This document shows, in pieces, positions 49,190-57,628 of a stretch of DNA of 64,000 bases (the stretch's first letter is position 1; each line of letters begins with the position of its first letter). The notes below the pieces were generated by a model, which was not told the DNA's origin, made no database searches, and was given only the letters and a program-made list of their open reading frames with translations. Location: NCBI GenBank assembly GCA_963789565.1, contig CAWBKX010000002.1:2170001-2234000 (forward strand). Direction: 5' to 3'. Made by a program: the position numbers and the translations under genes. The DNA comes from CALAGB01 sp963789565 (GTDB lineage: Bacteria > Chloroflexota > Chloroflexia > Thermomicrobiales > Thermomicrobiaceae).

Positions 49190-51130
49190 TCAAATCTCCC
49201 GAGCGGTGGCACCAGCCGGTACCTCCGCGCGATGATGGCCGTTGATGCGCTCGATCCGGATGGCGGCCGCCTTGAACTCAGCGGTGCCCGACTTCGGGTC
49301 GGTCGCGTCGATCGTCAGGATGTTGGTCACGACGTCGTCCTGGAAGTGGAAGGTCATGAACGCCAGGCCGGGTCGCAGCGTCGCGTCAAAGCGCACCGGT
49401 ACCTCGATGCCGCCGCGCCGCGAGACGGCACGGACGGAGTCGCCATCCTCAATGCCCAGGCGAATCCCGTCCTCCGGATGGATGTCGAGCGTCTCGCCAC
49501 GCCGCAGCGGCGACGTGTAGCCGCCTGTCTGAACGCCCGTATTAAAGGAATCGAGCCGTCGCCCGGTCGTCAGGCGCATCGGGAAGTCATCCGAGAGGGA
49601 CTCCACCGGCGGATCGTGCTGCGTGACGTGGAAGGGTGCCAGCGGCCCCTGCACCGGATCGGCCCACAGCCGCCCATGCAGAAACGGGCTGCCGGGATGA
49701 TCCTCAGTCGGGCAGGGCCAATGCAGGCCGTCCAGCTTCTCGAGACGGGTATAGCTCATGCCGCCGTGCCAGGAGGATAGACCGCGCAGCTCATCCCAGA
49801 TTTGCTCCGCGGTTGGTTGCCCCCAGTCGTAGCCCAGGCGACACGCCAGCTCGCCGATGATCTCGACGTCGTCGCGAGCTCCAGCCGGAGGCTCGAGCGC
49901 CTTACGCACCCGTTGCACGCGACGTTCGGAGCTGGTGACGGTGCCTTCCGACTCGCACCAGGAGGCGGCAGCGGGCAACACCACGTCCGCCATCTCGGCA
50001 GTCTTGGTCAGGAAGATGTCCTGCACCACCACGTGGTCGAGTCCGGACATCAGGCGCATGATGCGTTCGGTGTCCGCCTCAGACTGCGCCGGATTCTCGC
50101 CGACGACGTAGAGAGCGGTCATCTCGCCATGCTCCATGGCGTCGAACATCTGGGAGAGATGCATGCCCGGCTTGTCCGAGAGGGGCTTGCCGTAGACGCG
50201 TTCGAACGGCGCGCGCTGCGCCGGATCCGCGACGTCGGCTCCGCCCGGCAGCTTGTTCGGCAGCGCACCCATGTCGCCGCCGCCCTGTACGTTGTTCTGT
50301 CCACGCAAGGGTACGAGGCCGGAGCCGTAGCGTCCGACGTGGCCGGTCAGCAGAGCGAGGTTGATCAGAGAGAGGACGTTGTCGACCGCGTTGTGATGCT
50401 CGGTGATGCCCAGCGTCCAGCAGAGCTGGGCTCGCCCGGCACGCGCATAGGTGTGAGCCAGCGTGCGGATGGCGTCGGCCGGAACGCCGGTGATGCGCTC
50501 CGCGTATTCGAGCGTGTAGGGATCAACCGCCCTGCGATACTCGTCGAATCCGGTCGTCGAGCGTTCGATGAAGGTGGTATTGCATAGTCCGGAGGCGATG
50601 ATCTCGCGCCCGACCGCGTTGGCCAGTGCCACATCCGACCCGACGTCGAGCCCTAGCCACAGATCGGCCCACTGCGCTGAAGTCGTCCGGCGCGGATCGA
50701 CCACGACGAGCTTCGCACCGTTGCGGATCCCTTTCAGGACATGGTGGAAGTAGATCGGATGCGTCTCACGCGCATTCGAGCCCCACAGGATGATGACGTC
50801 CGTCTCCTCCGCTTCACGGTAGGAGCTCGTCCCGCCCCCAGCTCCGAGTACTGCCGTCAGACCGACGACACTGGGAGCGTGTCAGGTACGGTTGCAGGAG
50901 TCGACGTTGTTCGTGCCGAGCACCTGCCGGGCGAACTTCTGGACGCTGTAGTTGACCTCGTTGGTGGCCTTCGAGCATGAGAAGAGACCGATGGTGTCGG
51001 GGCCTTTCGTCTCGATGGCGGCTCGAAAACCCTGCGCGGCGCGATCGAGCGCCTCGTCCCAGGTGGCGGGACGGAGCGCGCCGTTCTCGCGCACCAACGG
51101 CTGGGTAAGACGCGTGTACTTCTTCGGCAT
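49190..51130 (-). CDS. fdhA: Selenocysteine-containing formate dehydrogenase catalytic chain lacking its [4Fe-4S] domain
   Basis: About 646 residues with the in-frame TGA at 50882-50884 read as Sec (residue 83, in DSCNRT-U-HAPSVVGL). The frame continues through GAGGGTSSYREAEETDVIIL to HHVLKGIRNGAKLVVVDPRR and a full MGD-oxidoreductase body (GLVPLRGQNNVQGGGDMGAL, MRLTTGRRLDSFNTGVQTGG). The start MPKKYTRLTQPLVRENGALR (ATG 51130, GGGAGG upstream) corresponds to the point just after the cysteine cluster domain of normal catalytic subunits. The missing part (CPYCGVGC..CIKG) is the C-terminus of the 46335-47306 product. It is the first gene of the operon and is probably cytoplasmic. Confidence 0.9.
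50853..50884 (-). promoter_or_regulatory. UGA Sec codon and SECIS-like hairpin of fdhA
   Basis: The TGA at 50884-50882 is followed by a 6-bp stem GTCGTC / GACGGC (one G-U pair) with loop GGTCT (50869-50853). The loop starts 18 nt after the UGA, the same distance and loop as in the first fdh gene. Confidence 0.78.
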
Positions 51131-51431
51131 CAGCGAACCTCCCCGCCGCGCGTCCTGAACCTGGGGTCGTGTCGGTTTTGTGTGAGGGGATACCCAATGT
51201 GCAACCGGCGCGCGGACAAGCTGATTATCAACTGATGTGTAGGATAACCCCGCACGAAATGGAGCGCAACGCGGGAGGACGGCAAGGCTCAATAACCGGA
51301 ATCCAAGTTGCACTTATAGCACTTACATGTTAATATGGCGTGACGCTCTACAGGACGGTCCATTCTCGCTATGCAACTTGAGAACGAGTAGAAGTCGATC
51401 GACGTGCCGGTAGCATCAAAGGAGAGACAGA
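51131..51431. other. Divergent promoter region between fdhA and the VapBC50-like pair
   Basis: No gene is supported. It contains the promoter at 51308-51336 for the plus-strand pair and must also hold the fdh operon promoter. Confidence 0.5.
51308..51336 (+). promoter_or_regulatory. Sigma-70-type promoter of the VapBC50-like pair
   Basis: TTGCAC (51308-51313), 17-nt spacer, TAATAT (51331-51336): both boxes differ from consensus by one base and the spacing is ideal. It lies ~95 bp upstream of the antitoxin start. Confidence 0.65.
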
Positions 51432-51902
51432 ATGCTCCCCGAAATAGGTGAACGGGAGCCAGTTATGGCCGGCGACGAAGAACAGTCGGAAATCGAGCGC
51501 ATTGAAGAAGCGCTCCTCGAAGGAAATGCAACTGACGGCGACGGTCAATCCGTGACGATAACATTGTCCCGCCCCGGTCACGAGTCGACGTTAGAACTTC
51601 CTGCCACGGTTGCCCAACTTCTGTTTCGTGTCGTCCATTTACTGGCGCACGGCGAAGCGGTTTCGGTCGTGCCCGTTCATAAGGAGCTCACGACACGACA
51701 AGCAGCCGAATTGCTGAACGTTTCGCGGCAGTATCTGGTTCGGCTTCTTGATGCGGGCGACATCCCCTTCCATTACACGGGAACGCATCGAAGAATCCGG
51801 TTTGGCGATCTGATGGACTACAAGCAGATCAGGGATCAGAAGCGCCGAAAGGGACTGGCTCAACTCACGCGGATGAGCCAGGAATTGGGCCTGTATCAAT
51901 AG
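51432..51902 (+). CDS. Excisionase-type HTH antitoxin (VapB50-like)
   Basis: A 156-residue protein; a start at the ATG at 51465 is possible. The N-terminal ~85 residues are acidic and unassigned. From about 87 an excisionase/MerR-type helix-turn-helix is clear: ELTTRQAAELLNVSRQYLVR, LLDAGDIPFHYTGTHRRIRF, then the LMDYKQIRDQKR helix. Such proteins pair with COG1569-type PIN toxins, and the PIN gene follows after 10 bp, so it is most likely the antitoxin and self-repressor. Confidence 0.85.
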   Translation: MLPEIGEREPVMAGDEEQSEIERIEEALLEGNATDGDGQSVTITLSRPGHESTLELPATVAQLLFRVVHLLAHGEAVSVVPVHKELTTRQAAELLNVSRQYLVRLLDAGDIPFHYTGTHRRIRFGDLMDYKQIRDQKRRKGLAQLTRMSQELGLYQ

Positions 51903-51912
51903 ACGGTGGTGG

Positions 51913-52491
51913 ATGCCTTCGTTCGTGGTAGTGCTCGACGCCTGTGTATTGATACCTGCCGCGCTTCGAGACACGTTGCTTCGATGCGCAGCAGAGGGAA
52001 TGTACCGGCCGGTTTGGAGCGAAGAGATTCTCGCTGAAGTGGCACGCAATCTCGTCGCGCATGGGATGACGACTCAAGCTCAAGCAGATGGTCTCGTGTC
52101 GACGCTACGGTCTGAGTTTGAGGATGCCGAGGTCACGGGACATCAGTTGTTGATTGCCAGTATGACCAATCATCCGAAGGATCGTCATGTCGTGGCCGCC
52201 GCGATCGAGGCCGGTGCGGACGTGATCGTGACGTACAACCTGAGGGACTTTCCACCGAAGTCTGTTGAACCTCACGGCATCGAGGTTCAACATCCCGATG
52301 CATTCCTGGTTTATGGCCTCTTCGACTTGGACCCGTCAGGAATGTGTGACATTATCCTTGGTCAATCCGCAGATCTGACGAATCCGCCGCTATCCCCATG
52401 GCAGCTTCTCGATATTCTTGAGCGGCAGGCACCACGTTTTGCAGCCCGAGTGAGGAGTTCATTGCTCGAAATGACGAGCGAATCATCCTGA
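51913..52491 (+). CDS. PIN-domain toxin (VapC50-like)
   Basis: A 192-residue PIN-domain RNase. VVVLDACVLIPAALRD gives the first catalytic Asp (about residue 9), RPVWSEEILAEVARNL the Glu, and PKDRHVVAAAIEAGADVIVT the further Asp residues, with YNLRDFPP after. The ~60 residues after the PIN core (LGQSADLTNPPLSPWQLLDI) are typical of the longer VapC50 type. Expected to cut tRNA or other RNA unless held by the preceding antitoxin. Confidence 0.88.
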   Translation: MPSFVVVLDACVLIPAALRDTLLRCAAEGMYRPVWSEEILAEVARNLVAHGMTTQAQADGLVSTLRSEFEDAEVTGHQLLIASMTNHPKDRHVVAAAIEAGADVIVTYNLRDFPPKSVEPHGIEVQHPDAFLVYGLFDLDPSGMCDIILGQSADLTNPPLSPWQLLDILERQAPRFAARVRSSLLEMTSESS

Positions 52492-52614
52492 ACAAGTGAC
52501 AGTCACAGTGTTCTCGATGGGATGGCTCAGCGTTTACGGTTCATTCGATCGGAACTGATGGTAGACGTTGGACAGTAGCCCGCCTATCGGCCACCCCGCT
52601 GCGGACGGTTGACC

Positions 52615-53094
52615 CTACTCCAACGCGAAACGCCGCAATCCTTTCTCGGGATTCCAGGCGAGGGCGTAGTGCTCGTCGGCGAAGGTGGCAAACGCTGCCG
52701 AATCGATGTCGATGGCAAAGAGGTGGTAGTTGGGCTCGTCGGGTGCCCAGTCGATGCGCGCCTTGATCGTCTCGCGATAGCGCTGGCGACGGACTTGATC
52801 CTGGATATCGACGGCTCGTCCGTAGAGTTTGACCTCCACGCTCGGCGCCCAGCGATCGGCGATGCAGCTATGGACGACGCAACGCGGATCGCGCAGCAGG
52901 TCGAGCGCCTTCTTCGACTGCCACATCATGCCCAGTATGAGCTCACCGTCGACAAAGTCGACCTCGCACGGGCTGATGCGCGGAGAACCGTCCTTACGCA
53001 GCGTGCCGACCATGCAGAGCTCGGTGCTTCCGAATCGTTCGTCACCCTTCTCGGCGATCTCCGGGCACGTCGCCACGAACTCATCCCAACGCAT
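52615..53094 (-). CDS. Pyridoxamine 5'-phosphate oxidase-like FMN-binding protein
   Basis: A 159-residue split-barrel flavoprotein from the ATG at 53094 (GAGGGG just upstream). FGSTELCMVGTLRKDGSPRI followed by CEVDFVDGELILGMMWQSKK and ALDLLRDPRCVVHSCIADRW matches general PPOX/F420- or FMN-binding proteins. The substrate is unknown. It is distinct from the true PdxH at 59141. No operon partner. Confidence 0.8.
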   Translation of the reverse strand: MRWDEFVATCPEIAEKGDERFGSTELCMVGTLRKDGSPRISPCEVDFVDGELILGMMWQSKKALDLLRDPRCVVHSCIADRWAPSVEVKLYGRAVDIQDQVRRQRYRETIKARIDWAPDEPNYHLFAIDIDSAAFATFADEHYALAWNPEKGLRRFALE

Positions 53095-53262
53095 GTGGAC
53101 CCCTCTTCCTGTTCGTGCTCCAGTTGCGGTGAGCGACGTTAGCCGCCAGATCACCATGATATCGGAGATATAAGACACCCTCTGTCATGTTCAGCGCAAT
53201 GTTGCCCAGTGCTTTTGTGTGGTTGTGAAGGCGGTGGCAATTCGGTGTGGTGGGCATAAGAA

Positions 53263-53291
53263 GAGGCAGCCCTGGCATCCAGGGCTGCCTC
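53263..53291 (-). terminator. Terminator of the secreted-protein gene
   Basis: A perfect 13-bp stem GAGGCAGCCCTGG / CCAGGGCTGCCTC with a 3-nt loop, followed on the minus strand by TTCTTAT, 40 bp after the stop at 53331. Confidence 0.85.
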
Positions 53292-53330
53292 CGATTGCGT
53301 CCGCATAGACGGTCGCTGAGCGCCGTACGG

Positions 53331-54182
53331 TTAGTGCTTACCGGCGTGCGCGTTTGCCTGCACGTAGCTCACGCACTGGCCCTGGTTCTTGAAGGCCGGG
53401 CTGCTGAACTGCTGCCAGCCGCCATTCTTGCACTGATCTTTGTCGGTTGGCGGCGGTGCTGTCGCTTCAAAGTCGTAAATCGTCTCGTTGCCGGACACAC
53501 TCACGACGAGGGCGTCAGCATTTTCAGATGATTGACCAACCCATCCAGAACCAACATTGAATCCTAAACCACCACTGATCTTTGCGTTGGGATTACTGGC
53601 AATGATTGTGCTCCACGGCACAAAACAGTCGAAAGCACAAACCCCTGGGATAGATTTAGTGGACCACCAAATTCCGTTTCCGCTGTTGTAGGCGTTCCAG
53701 TACTGCCAGGTGTCGGTCAGTAACGCGCTAGGGCCTCCGCTTTGGTAAATCGGCTCGAACACCAACGTCGTAAAGCTAATGCCGTCACCAACGTAGTCGA
53801 CCTCGATGTTTAGCCCCATCGTTTGTGCCGCTGAGTTTGTCGAGGAGCTGGACTTGTAGGCCCAGAAGCTCAAGGCGTCGATATCGGCCAACGGTGTGCC
53901 GATGTAGCTATAATTGAAGAGTTGAGCTTTCGCCTGAGAGCTCTCGTAGGCGTCCGTGGTTGTCATTTGCAGGCTTCCTGTCCCCAGCGGTGGCGTTGCG
54001 GGACCTGGAACAAACGAAACTGTTCCACCACTTCGAGTATCTGCGGTGGACCAGGTGGCGCCAACATCACCAGGTAGGACGGTGACGACTGTAGATGCGG
54101 CGGCGCCCGCAACCGAAAGCACGAGCATTATCGCGATACCGAACATAGCGGCCACCCGCTGTTTTGACGTAGGCATAACCAA
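53331..54182 (-). CDS. Secreted protein with C-terminal Cys-containing module
   Basis: A 283-residue protein with a Sec signal peptide (VAAMFGIAIMLVLSVAGAAA, cleavage about residue 30). The mature part is a beta-rich domain with VDYVGDGISFTTLVFEPIYQ and WQYWNAYNSGNGIWWSTKS, and a Cys pair (VCAFDCF). The last ~38 residues (DKDQCKNGGWQQFSSPAFKN and GQCVSYVQ) form a short module with two Cys that I recall from C-terminal ends of many secreted actinobacterial and Chloroflexota proteins. The function is unknown. The lower GC and AT-rich upstream region (54240-54370) differ from the neighbours. A strong terminator follows. Confidence 0.78.
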   Translation of the reverse strand: MVMPTSKQRVAAMFGIAIMLVLSVAGAAASTVVTVLPGDVGATWSTADTRSGGTVSFVPGPATPPLGTGSLQMTTTDAYESSQAKAQLFNYSYIGTPLADIDALSFWAYKSSSSTNSAAQTMGLNIEVDYVGDGISFTTLVFEPIYQSGGPSALLTDTWQYWNAYNSGNGIWWSTKSIPGVCAFDCFVPWSTIIASNPNAKISGGLGFNVGSGWVGQSSENADALVVSVSGNETIYDFEATAPPPTDKDQCKNGGWQQFSSPAFKNQGQCVSYVQANAHAGKH

Positions 54183-54478
54183 TCTCCTCCCACACGGACT
54201 GCTCCAGGCGGAGCAATCAATCCTCCCCGCGGCGAGAAATACCTCTTCCCTCCTCAGTGCCCTTTACGGACGGTACAAATATCCTACTGACGCGAGGATG
54301 ATAGTAGGATGTTTGCGCAAAACTGTCAATACATGTACAAAGCTTACTCAAGTGCCGTACGCCATATCCAGATTTTGTGTCCCATAGTCAATACCCCGAT
54401 TCACCCTGGATCGACTACTATCTCCTGGTTGGGTATGGCGACGGAGAGCGTCTTCGTCACGATGCGGGAGAGTTGGCG

Positions 54479-55450
54479 ATGAAGATCCTACTGACCGGAG
54501 CGACTGGGTTCGTCCCGTCCAATCTGGTTCTGCATTTCGTTCGGCAAGGGGATGAGGTGGTCGCGTTCGATCGCCATCCGCCCGTCGAGCGCCTGCTACG
54601 CGAACTCGGTGAAGATCAGGAGCGCGTCAGCTTCGTGCAGGGAGATGTGCGCGATGCGGACGGTCTCTCCCGCCTGATCGAAGAGCATGGTCCGACTCAC
54701 GTGGTGCATGCCTCGGCCATCACCCCCAGCCTGGAGATGGAGCGGGCCGATCCTCGTCTAGTCCTCGACGTGAACGCCGCCAGCACCATCTCGCTGCTGC
54801 AGCTGGCCGCGAAACACAACGTCGAGCGCTTCCTCTACTTCAGCTCGGTTTCGGTCTACGAGCGACGCGACGCCACCACGTACGTCCTGGACGAGGATGG
54901 ACCGCTGCATCGGGGCGATCGCATGTATCCCCTGTCGAAGATCACAGCCGAGCGACTGTGCCATTGGGCGGTCGAGCACTACGGCATCGACGTACGCATC
55001 GTGCGCCCCGGCACGGTCTATGGACCTTACGAGCGCCCGACCGGTGCCCGCACCAACATGTCGACTCCGCATCAGGCGGCGCATCTGGCTCTGGCGGGCG
55101 AGACCCTCAGGCCGAACGCACCGCACATCAGTCAGTCATTCATCCACGCTGAAGACGTTGCCCGTGGCGCGCGACACGTTCTGACGGCCGCCGATTTGGA
55201 GCATGACACGTTCAATTTGGCCGGGGAGCCGGTCTCGCAAGAGCGCATGATCAAGGCAGTCGTGGCGGCTGTGCCCGGGACAGACGTCGAGTGGGTCGAG
55301 CGTGAGGAGGATGCCAACGTTCCCCTCTCGGCCGATTCGGGCCGCATCACCTTCGACAACAGTCGCATCTGGCGCGAGACCGGTTTCCAGCCGCTCTACC
55401 GCATCGAGACCGGCATCGAGCAGTATGTCGGATGGCTGAGGGAGGGGTGA
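54479..55450 (+). CDS. NAD-dependent epimerase/dehydratase (extended SDR)
   Basis: A 323-residue extended short-chain dehydrogenase from the ATG at 54479 with GGGAG 9 nt upstream. The Rossmann start MKILLTGATGFVPSNLVLHF has the GxxGxxx pattern, VSFVQGDVRDADGLSRLIEE follows, and the catalytic Ser/Tyr/Lys are in FSSVSVYE and YPLSKITAE. RPGTVYGPYERPTGA is typical of nucleotide-sugar epimerases. The substrate (probably a UDP- or dTDP-sugar) is unknown; no sugar genes are adjacent. Confidence 0.87.
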   Translation: MKILLTGATGFVPSNLVLHFVRQGDEVVAFDRHPPVERLLRELGEDQERVSFVQGDVRDADGLSRLIEEHGPTHVVHASAITPSLEMERADPRLVLDVNAASTISLLQLAAKHNVERFLYFSSVSVYERRDATTYVLDEDGPLHRGDRMYPLSKITAERLCHWAVEHYGIDVRIVRPGTVYGPYERPTGARTNMSTPHQAAHLALAGETLRPNAPHISQSFIHAEDVARGARHVLTAADLEHDTFNLAGEPVSQERMIKAVVAAVPGTDVEWVEREEDANVPLSADSGRITFDNSRIWRETGFQPLYRIETGIEQYVGWLREG

Positions 55451-55475
55451 GGGGAGTCGCCACTCGTCTGACATA

Positions 55476-55531
55476 CGCCCGGTGCTAAAGACACCGGGCT
55501 GAGAAGACGAAGCCCTCTGAAGGGGCTGAAA
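55476..55531 (-). repeat. Double-hairpin repeat D, left flank of transposase 3
   Basis: CCCGGTG-CTAAAGA-CACCGGG (hairpin 1) and AGCCCTC-TGA-AGGGGCT (hairpin 2) joined by GAGAAGACGA. It is the inverted counterpart of repeat E at 55970-56027 over about 55 bp. Confidence 0.85.
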
Positions 55532-55551
55532 AGTACCTGTCGGACGTCGTG

Positions 55552-55956
55552 TTATTCAATCGACCCGGGTTCAATCGTCGTCCAGAGTGACCCAGCGGCG
55601 TGATGGACGCGTTGGTTTGTTACGTATGACATCACACGATCAAGATGGCGCTCCGAAAAGGAATCAACGCTGTATTCTTTTTGCCAGCCAAAACTGCCGT
55701 TGAATTGTAGATTGAGCGCATGGGAACTGGCGCCTTTGATACGTCCAATCGCTGTGGTAACGGCCGTGGTTGGAGGAATCGATATCGCCATGTGCACGTG
55801 ATCATCCGTGCCGCCAATGGCATGGACGATGATCTCCTGGCGCTCGGCCGCGGCACGCAGTTCGTCATACACCACCGCCTCGCGGTCTGGCGTGATGAGT
55901 GGCTCACGTCCACTTGTCGCCCACACAACATGGTAGAACAACCGCCAGCGTGACAA
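55552..55956 (-). CDS. IS200-like Y1 transposase (RAYT-type) 3
   Basis: A 134-residue HUH transposase from a TTG with GAGGAG 7 nt upstream. FYHVVWATSGREPLITPDRE opens the fold, the HxH is in GGTDDHVHMAISIPP, the Q/K helix is AIGRIKGASSHALNLQF, and the nucleophile Tyr is in DRVMSYVTNQRVHH. It is bounded by inverted double-hairpin repeats (D and E), so the whole ~550-bp unit looks mobile. Solo copies of the repeat lie at 1308, 38260 and 45396. It differs from RAYT 1 and 2 in lacking their basic N-terminal extension. Confidence 0.88.
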   Translation of the reverse strand: MSRWRLFYHVVWATSGREPLITPDREAVVYDELRAAAERQEIIVHAIGGTDDHVHMAISIPPTTAVTTAIGRIKGASSHALNLQFNGSFGWQKEYSVDSFSERHLDRVMSYVTNQRVHHAAGSLWTTIEPGSIE

Positions 55957-55969
55957 AAGTTCGCTCCTC

Positions 55970-56027
55970 GGTTCAGCCCCTTTAGAGGGCTTCGTCTTCT
56001 CAGCCCGGCGTCTTTAGCGCCGGGCTG
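55970..56027 (+). repeat. Double-hairpin repeat E, right flank of transposase 3
   Basis: AGCCCC-TTTAG-AGGGCT, TCGTCTTCTC, then AGCCCGGCG-TCTTTAG-CGCCGGGCT. Both stems are better conserved than in D, which suggests an active copy. Confidence 0.85.
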
Positions 56028-56046
56028 GCGCACCCCGAATAAAACC

Positions 56047-56646
56047 TCACCTCAACCGGCAAAAACAATCCACCATGTGGTCGTTGACCATGCCGACGCT
56101 CTGCATGAAGGCGTAGATGATGGTGGTGCCGACGAAGGTGAAGCCGCGCTTCTTCAGATCTTTGGAGAGAATGTCCGACTCTCGTGTGCTGGACGGGACG
56201 TCGCCGGGACCTTGCGGCGCGGGACGTTCCAGCGGCGCGCCGCCGACGAAGGACCAGACGTAGGTGGAGAAGCCGCCTTCCGTCTGCTGCACTTCCAGGA
56301 AGGCGCGCGCGTTCTTGACCGCTCCATTCACCTTGAGCCGGTTGCGTACGATACCCGGATCGGCCATCAACCGGGCGATCTCCTCGTCTCCGTAGCCGAC
56401 GATGGTGCGGGGATTCCAGCCGTCGAACGCGCGATGGAAATTCTCCCGCTTCTTGAGGATGGTTGACCAGGAGAGTCCCGCCTGGAAGCCTTCCAGCATC
56501 AGGCGTTCAAACAGCTCATCGTCGTCATAACAGGGGACGCCCCACTCCTCGTCGTGGTAGGCGATCATCATGGGGTCGTTGCCGGCCCAGAAACAGCGGC
56601 TTACGTCTGTCGTCACGGTCACGTCCTCTTTCGTTGGTCGAGTCAT
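56047..56646 (-). CDS. tag: DNA-3-methyladenine glycosylase I
   Basis: A 199-residue base-excision repair enzyme that removes 3-methyladenine. CFWAGNDPMMIAYHDEEWGVP at the start, LFERLMLEGFQAGLSWSTIL with the catalytic-pocket residues, KKRENFHRAFDGWNP, and the end GFTFVGTTIIYAFMQSVGMV with DHMVDCFC are diagnostic. The N-terminal Cys, the His in AYHDEEW and the two late residues (H and C in the last 12) bind structural zinc. Length is normal. It stands alone, 34 bp downstream of the GNAT gene on the same strand. Confidence 0.95.
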   Translation of the reverse strand: MTRPTKEDVTVTTDVSRCFWAGNDPMMIAYHDEEWGVPCYDDDELFERLMLEGFQAGLSWSTILKKRENFHRAFDGWNPRTIVGYGDEEIARLMADPGIVRNRLKVNGAVKNARAFLEVQQTEGGFSTYVWSFVGGAPLERPAPQGPGDVPSSTRESDILSKDLKKRGFTFVGTTIIYAFMQSVGMVNDHMVDCFCRLR

Positions 56647-56680
56647 TCACCAGCACGATCTGGTTTGTGGGCGCCGCGAT

Positions 56681-57625
56681 TTAAAGAAAGAACGTTGGCG
56701 TCGTCTCGATATAACACGCGAAATGGCCGAAGGGTGAATCGCTCATCAGGTAGGAGAAGAAGGGGTCGAGGCGGAAGCCGCGTCCGAGCAAGTAGCGCAC
56801 AGCCGTCTCGTTGATCATCGGCACGACCACGGTGAAGCTCTCGCGTCCTTCACTCGCCGCGATCGACTCCGCGTGCGCCAACACCGCTGCAAAGTCGACG
56901 GGATCGAGTAACGCGAACGGCCCGTTCTTCTCGCCTACGTAGCCATACCCGACCACGTCGCCGGCCCGACGATAGAGGAACCCATGCCGGTTCGTCAGCA
57001 ACCACTGATGGTCGACGTCCCGACGAATTCCGAGCACCTCAGCGTCGATTCGGCCGAGCGCCTCCAGCACCTGCGGGCCGACCGTCATCGGCTCGAAGAT
57101 CAGGTCGCTCCGCACGGTGACCGCCTCCGGCGCTCGCTCGAAGCCGTAGTTGGGGAACCGGATTGAAACGCCGCTCTTGAGGTATACGGCCAGCGCCGCC
57201 AGATCGGGTGTGGCCAGAATGCAGCGGTTGTCGGCCCCCTCAACCGGGAACGTGAGACGCAGCAGTTCGGCGCCGATGCCGGCTGATTGGGCAATCGGCG
57301 ACACGAAGAGCTCTGTCAACTGGCGCAGTCCGTCCCGTAACGTGGAGCGGGCCACGCCGACTAACTCGCCATCACGCTCCGCCACCCAGAACTGCTCGGC
57401 CGACTCCGTCAAATGCGCATAGAGCGTGCGCTGCGCTTCGAGCTCGCGCTCCAGCCCGGCCTCATCGATCGGCTCGTCGTCGCTCCAACCATTGCGCCGC
57501 GCCAGATCGTCGAACGAGCTCTCGGCCACGGCGTTGGCGGCATGCATATCGTCCAGCGTCCCGCGGCGGTAGCGCACGTCTCCGCCTGAGCGATCATCAG
57601 TAGACGTGGCGCGGCGCGTCGACAC
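56681..57625 (-). CDS. GNAT-family acetyltransferase with two GNAT-like halves
   Basis: A 314-residue protein from a GTG three bases after the kynU stop, so it is in the kynU operon. The first half has VAERDGELVGVARSTL and the acetyl-CoA loop region ELFVSPIAQSAGIGAELLRL, a good GNAT motif A. The second half is GNAT-like (RRAGDVVGYGYVGEKNGPFA, ETAVRYLLGRGFRLDPFFSY) without a clear CoA loop. Acceptor unknown. Confidence 0.8.
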   Translation of the reverse strand: MSTRRATSTDDRSGGDVRYRRGTLDDMHAANAVAESSFDDLARRNGWSDDEPIDEAGLERELEAQRTLYAHLTESAEQFWVAERDGELVGVARSTLRDGLRQLTELFVSPIAQSAGIGAELLRLTFPVEGADNRCILATPDLAALAVYLKSGVSIRFPNYGFERAPEAVTVRSDLIFEPMTVGPQVLEALGRIDAEVLGIRRDVDHQWLLTNRHGFLYRRAGDVVGYGYVGEKNGPFALLDPVDFAAVLAHAESIAASEGRESFTVVVPMINETAVRYLLGRGFRLDPFFSYLMSDSPFGHFACYIETTPTFFL

Positions 57626-57628
57626 AGC

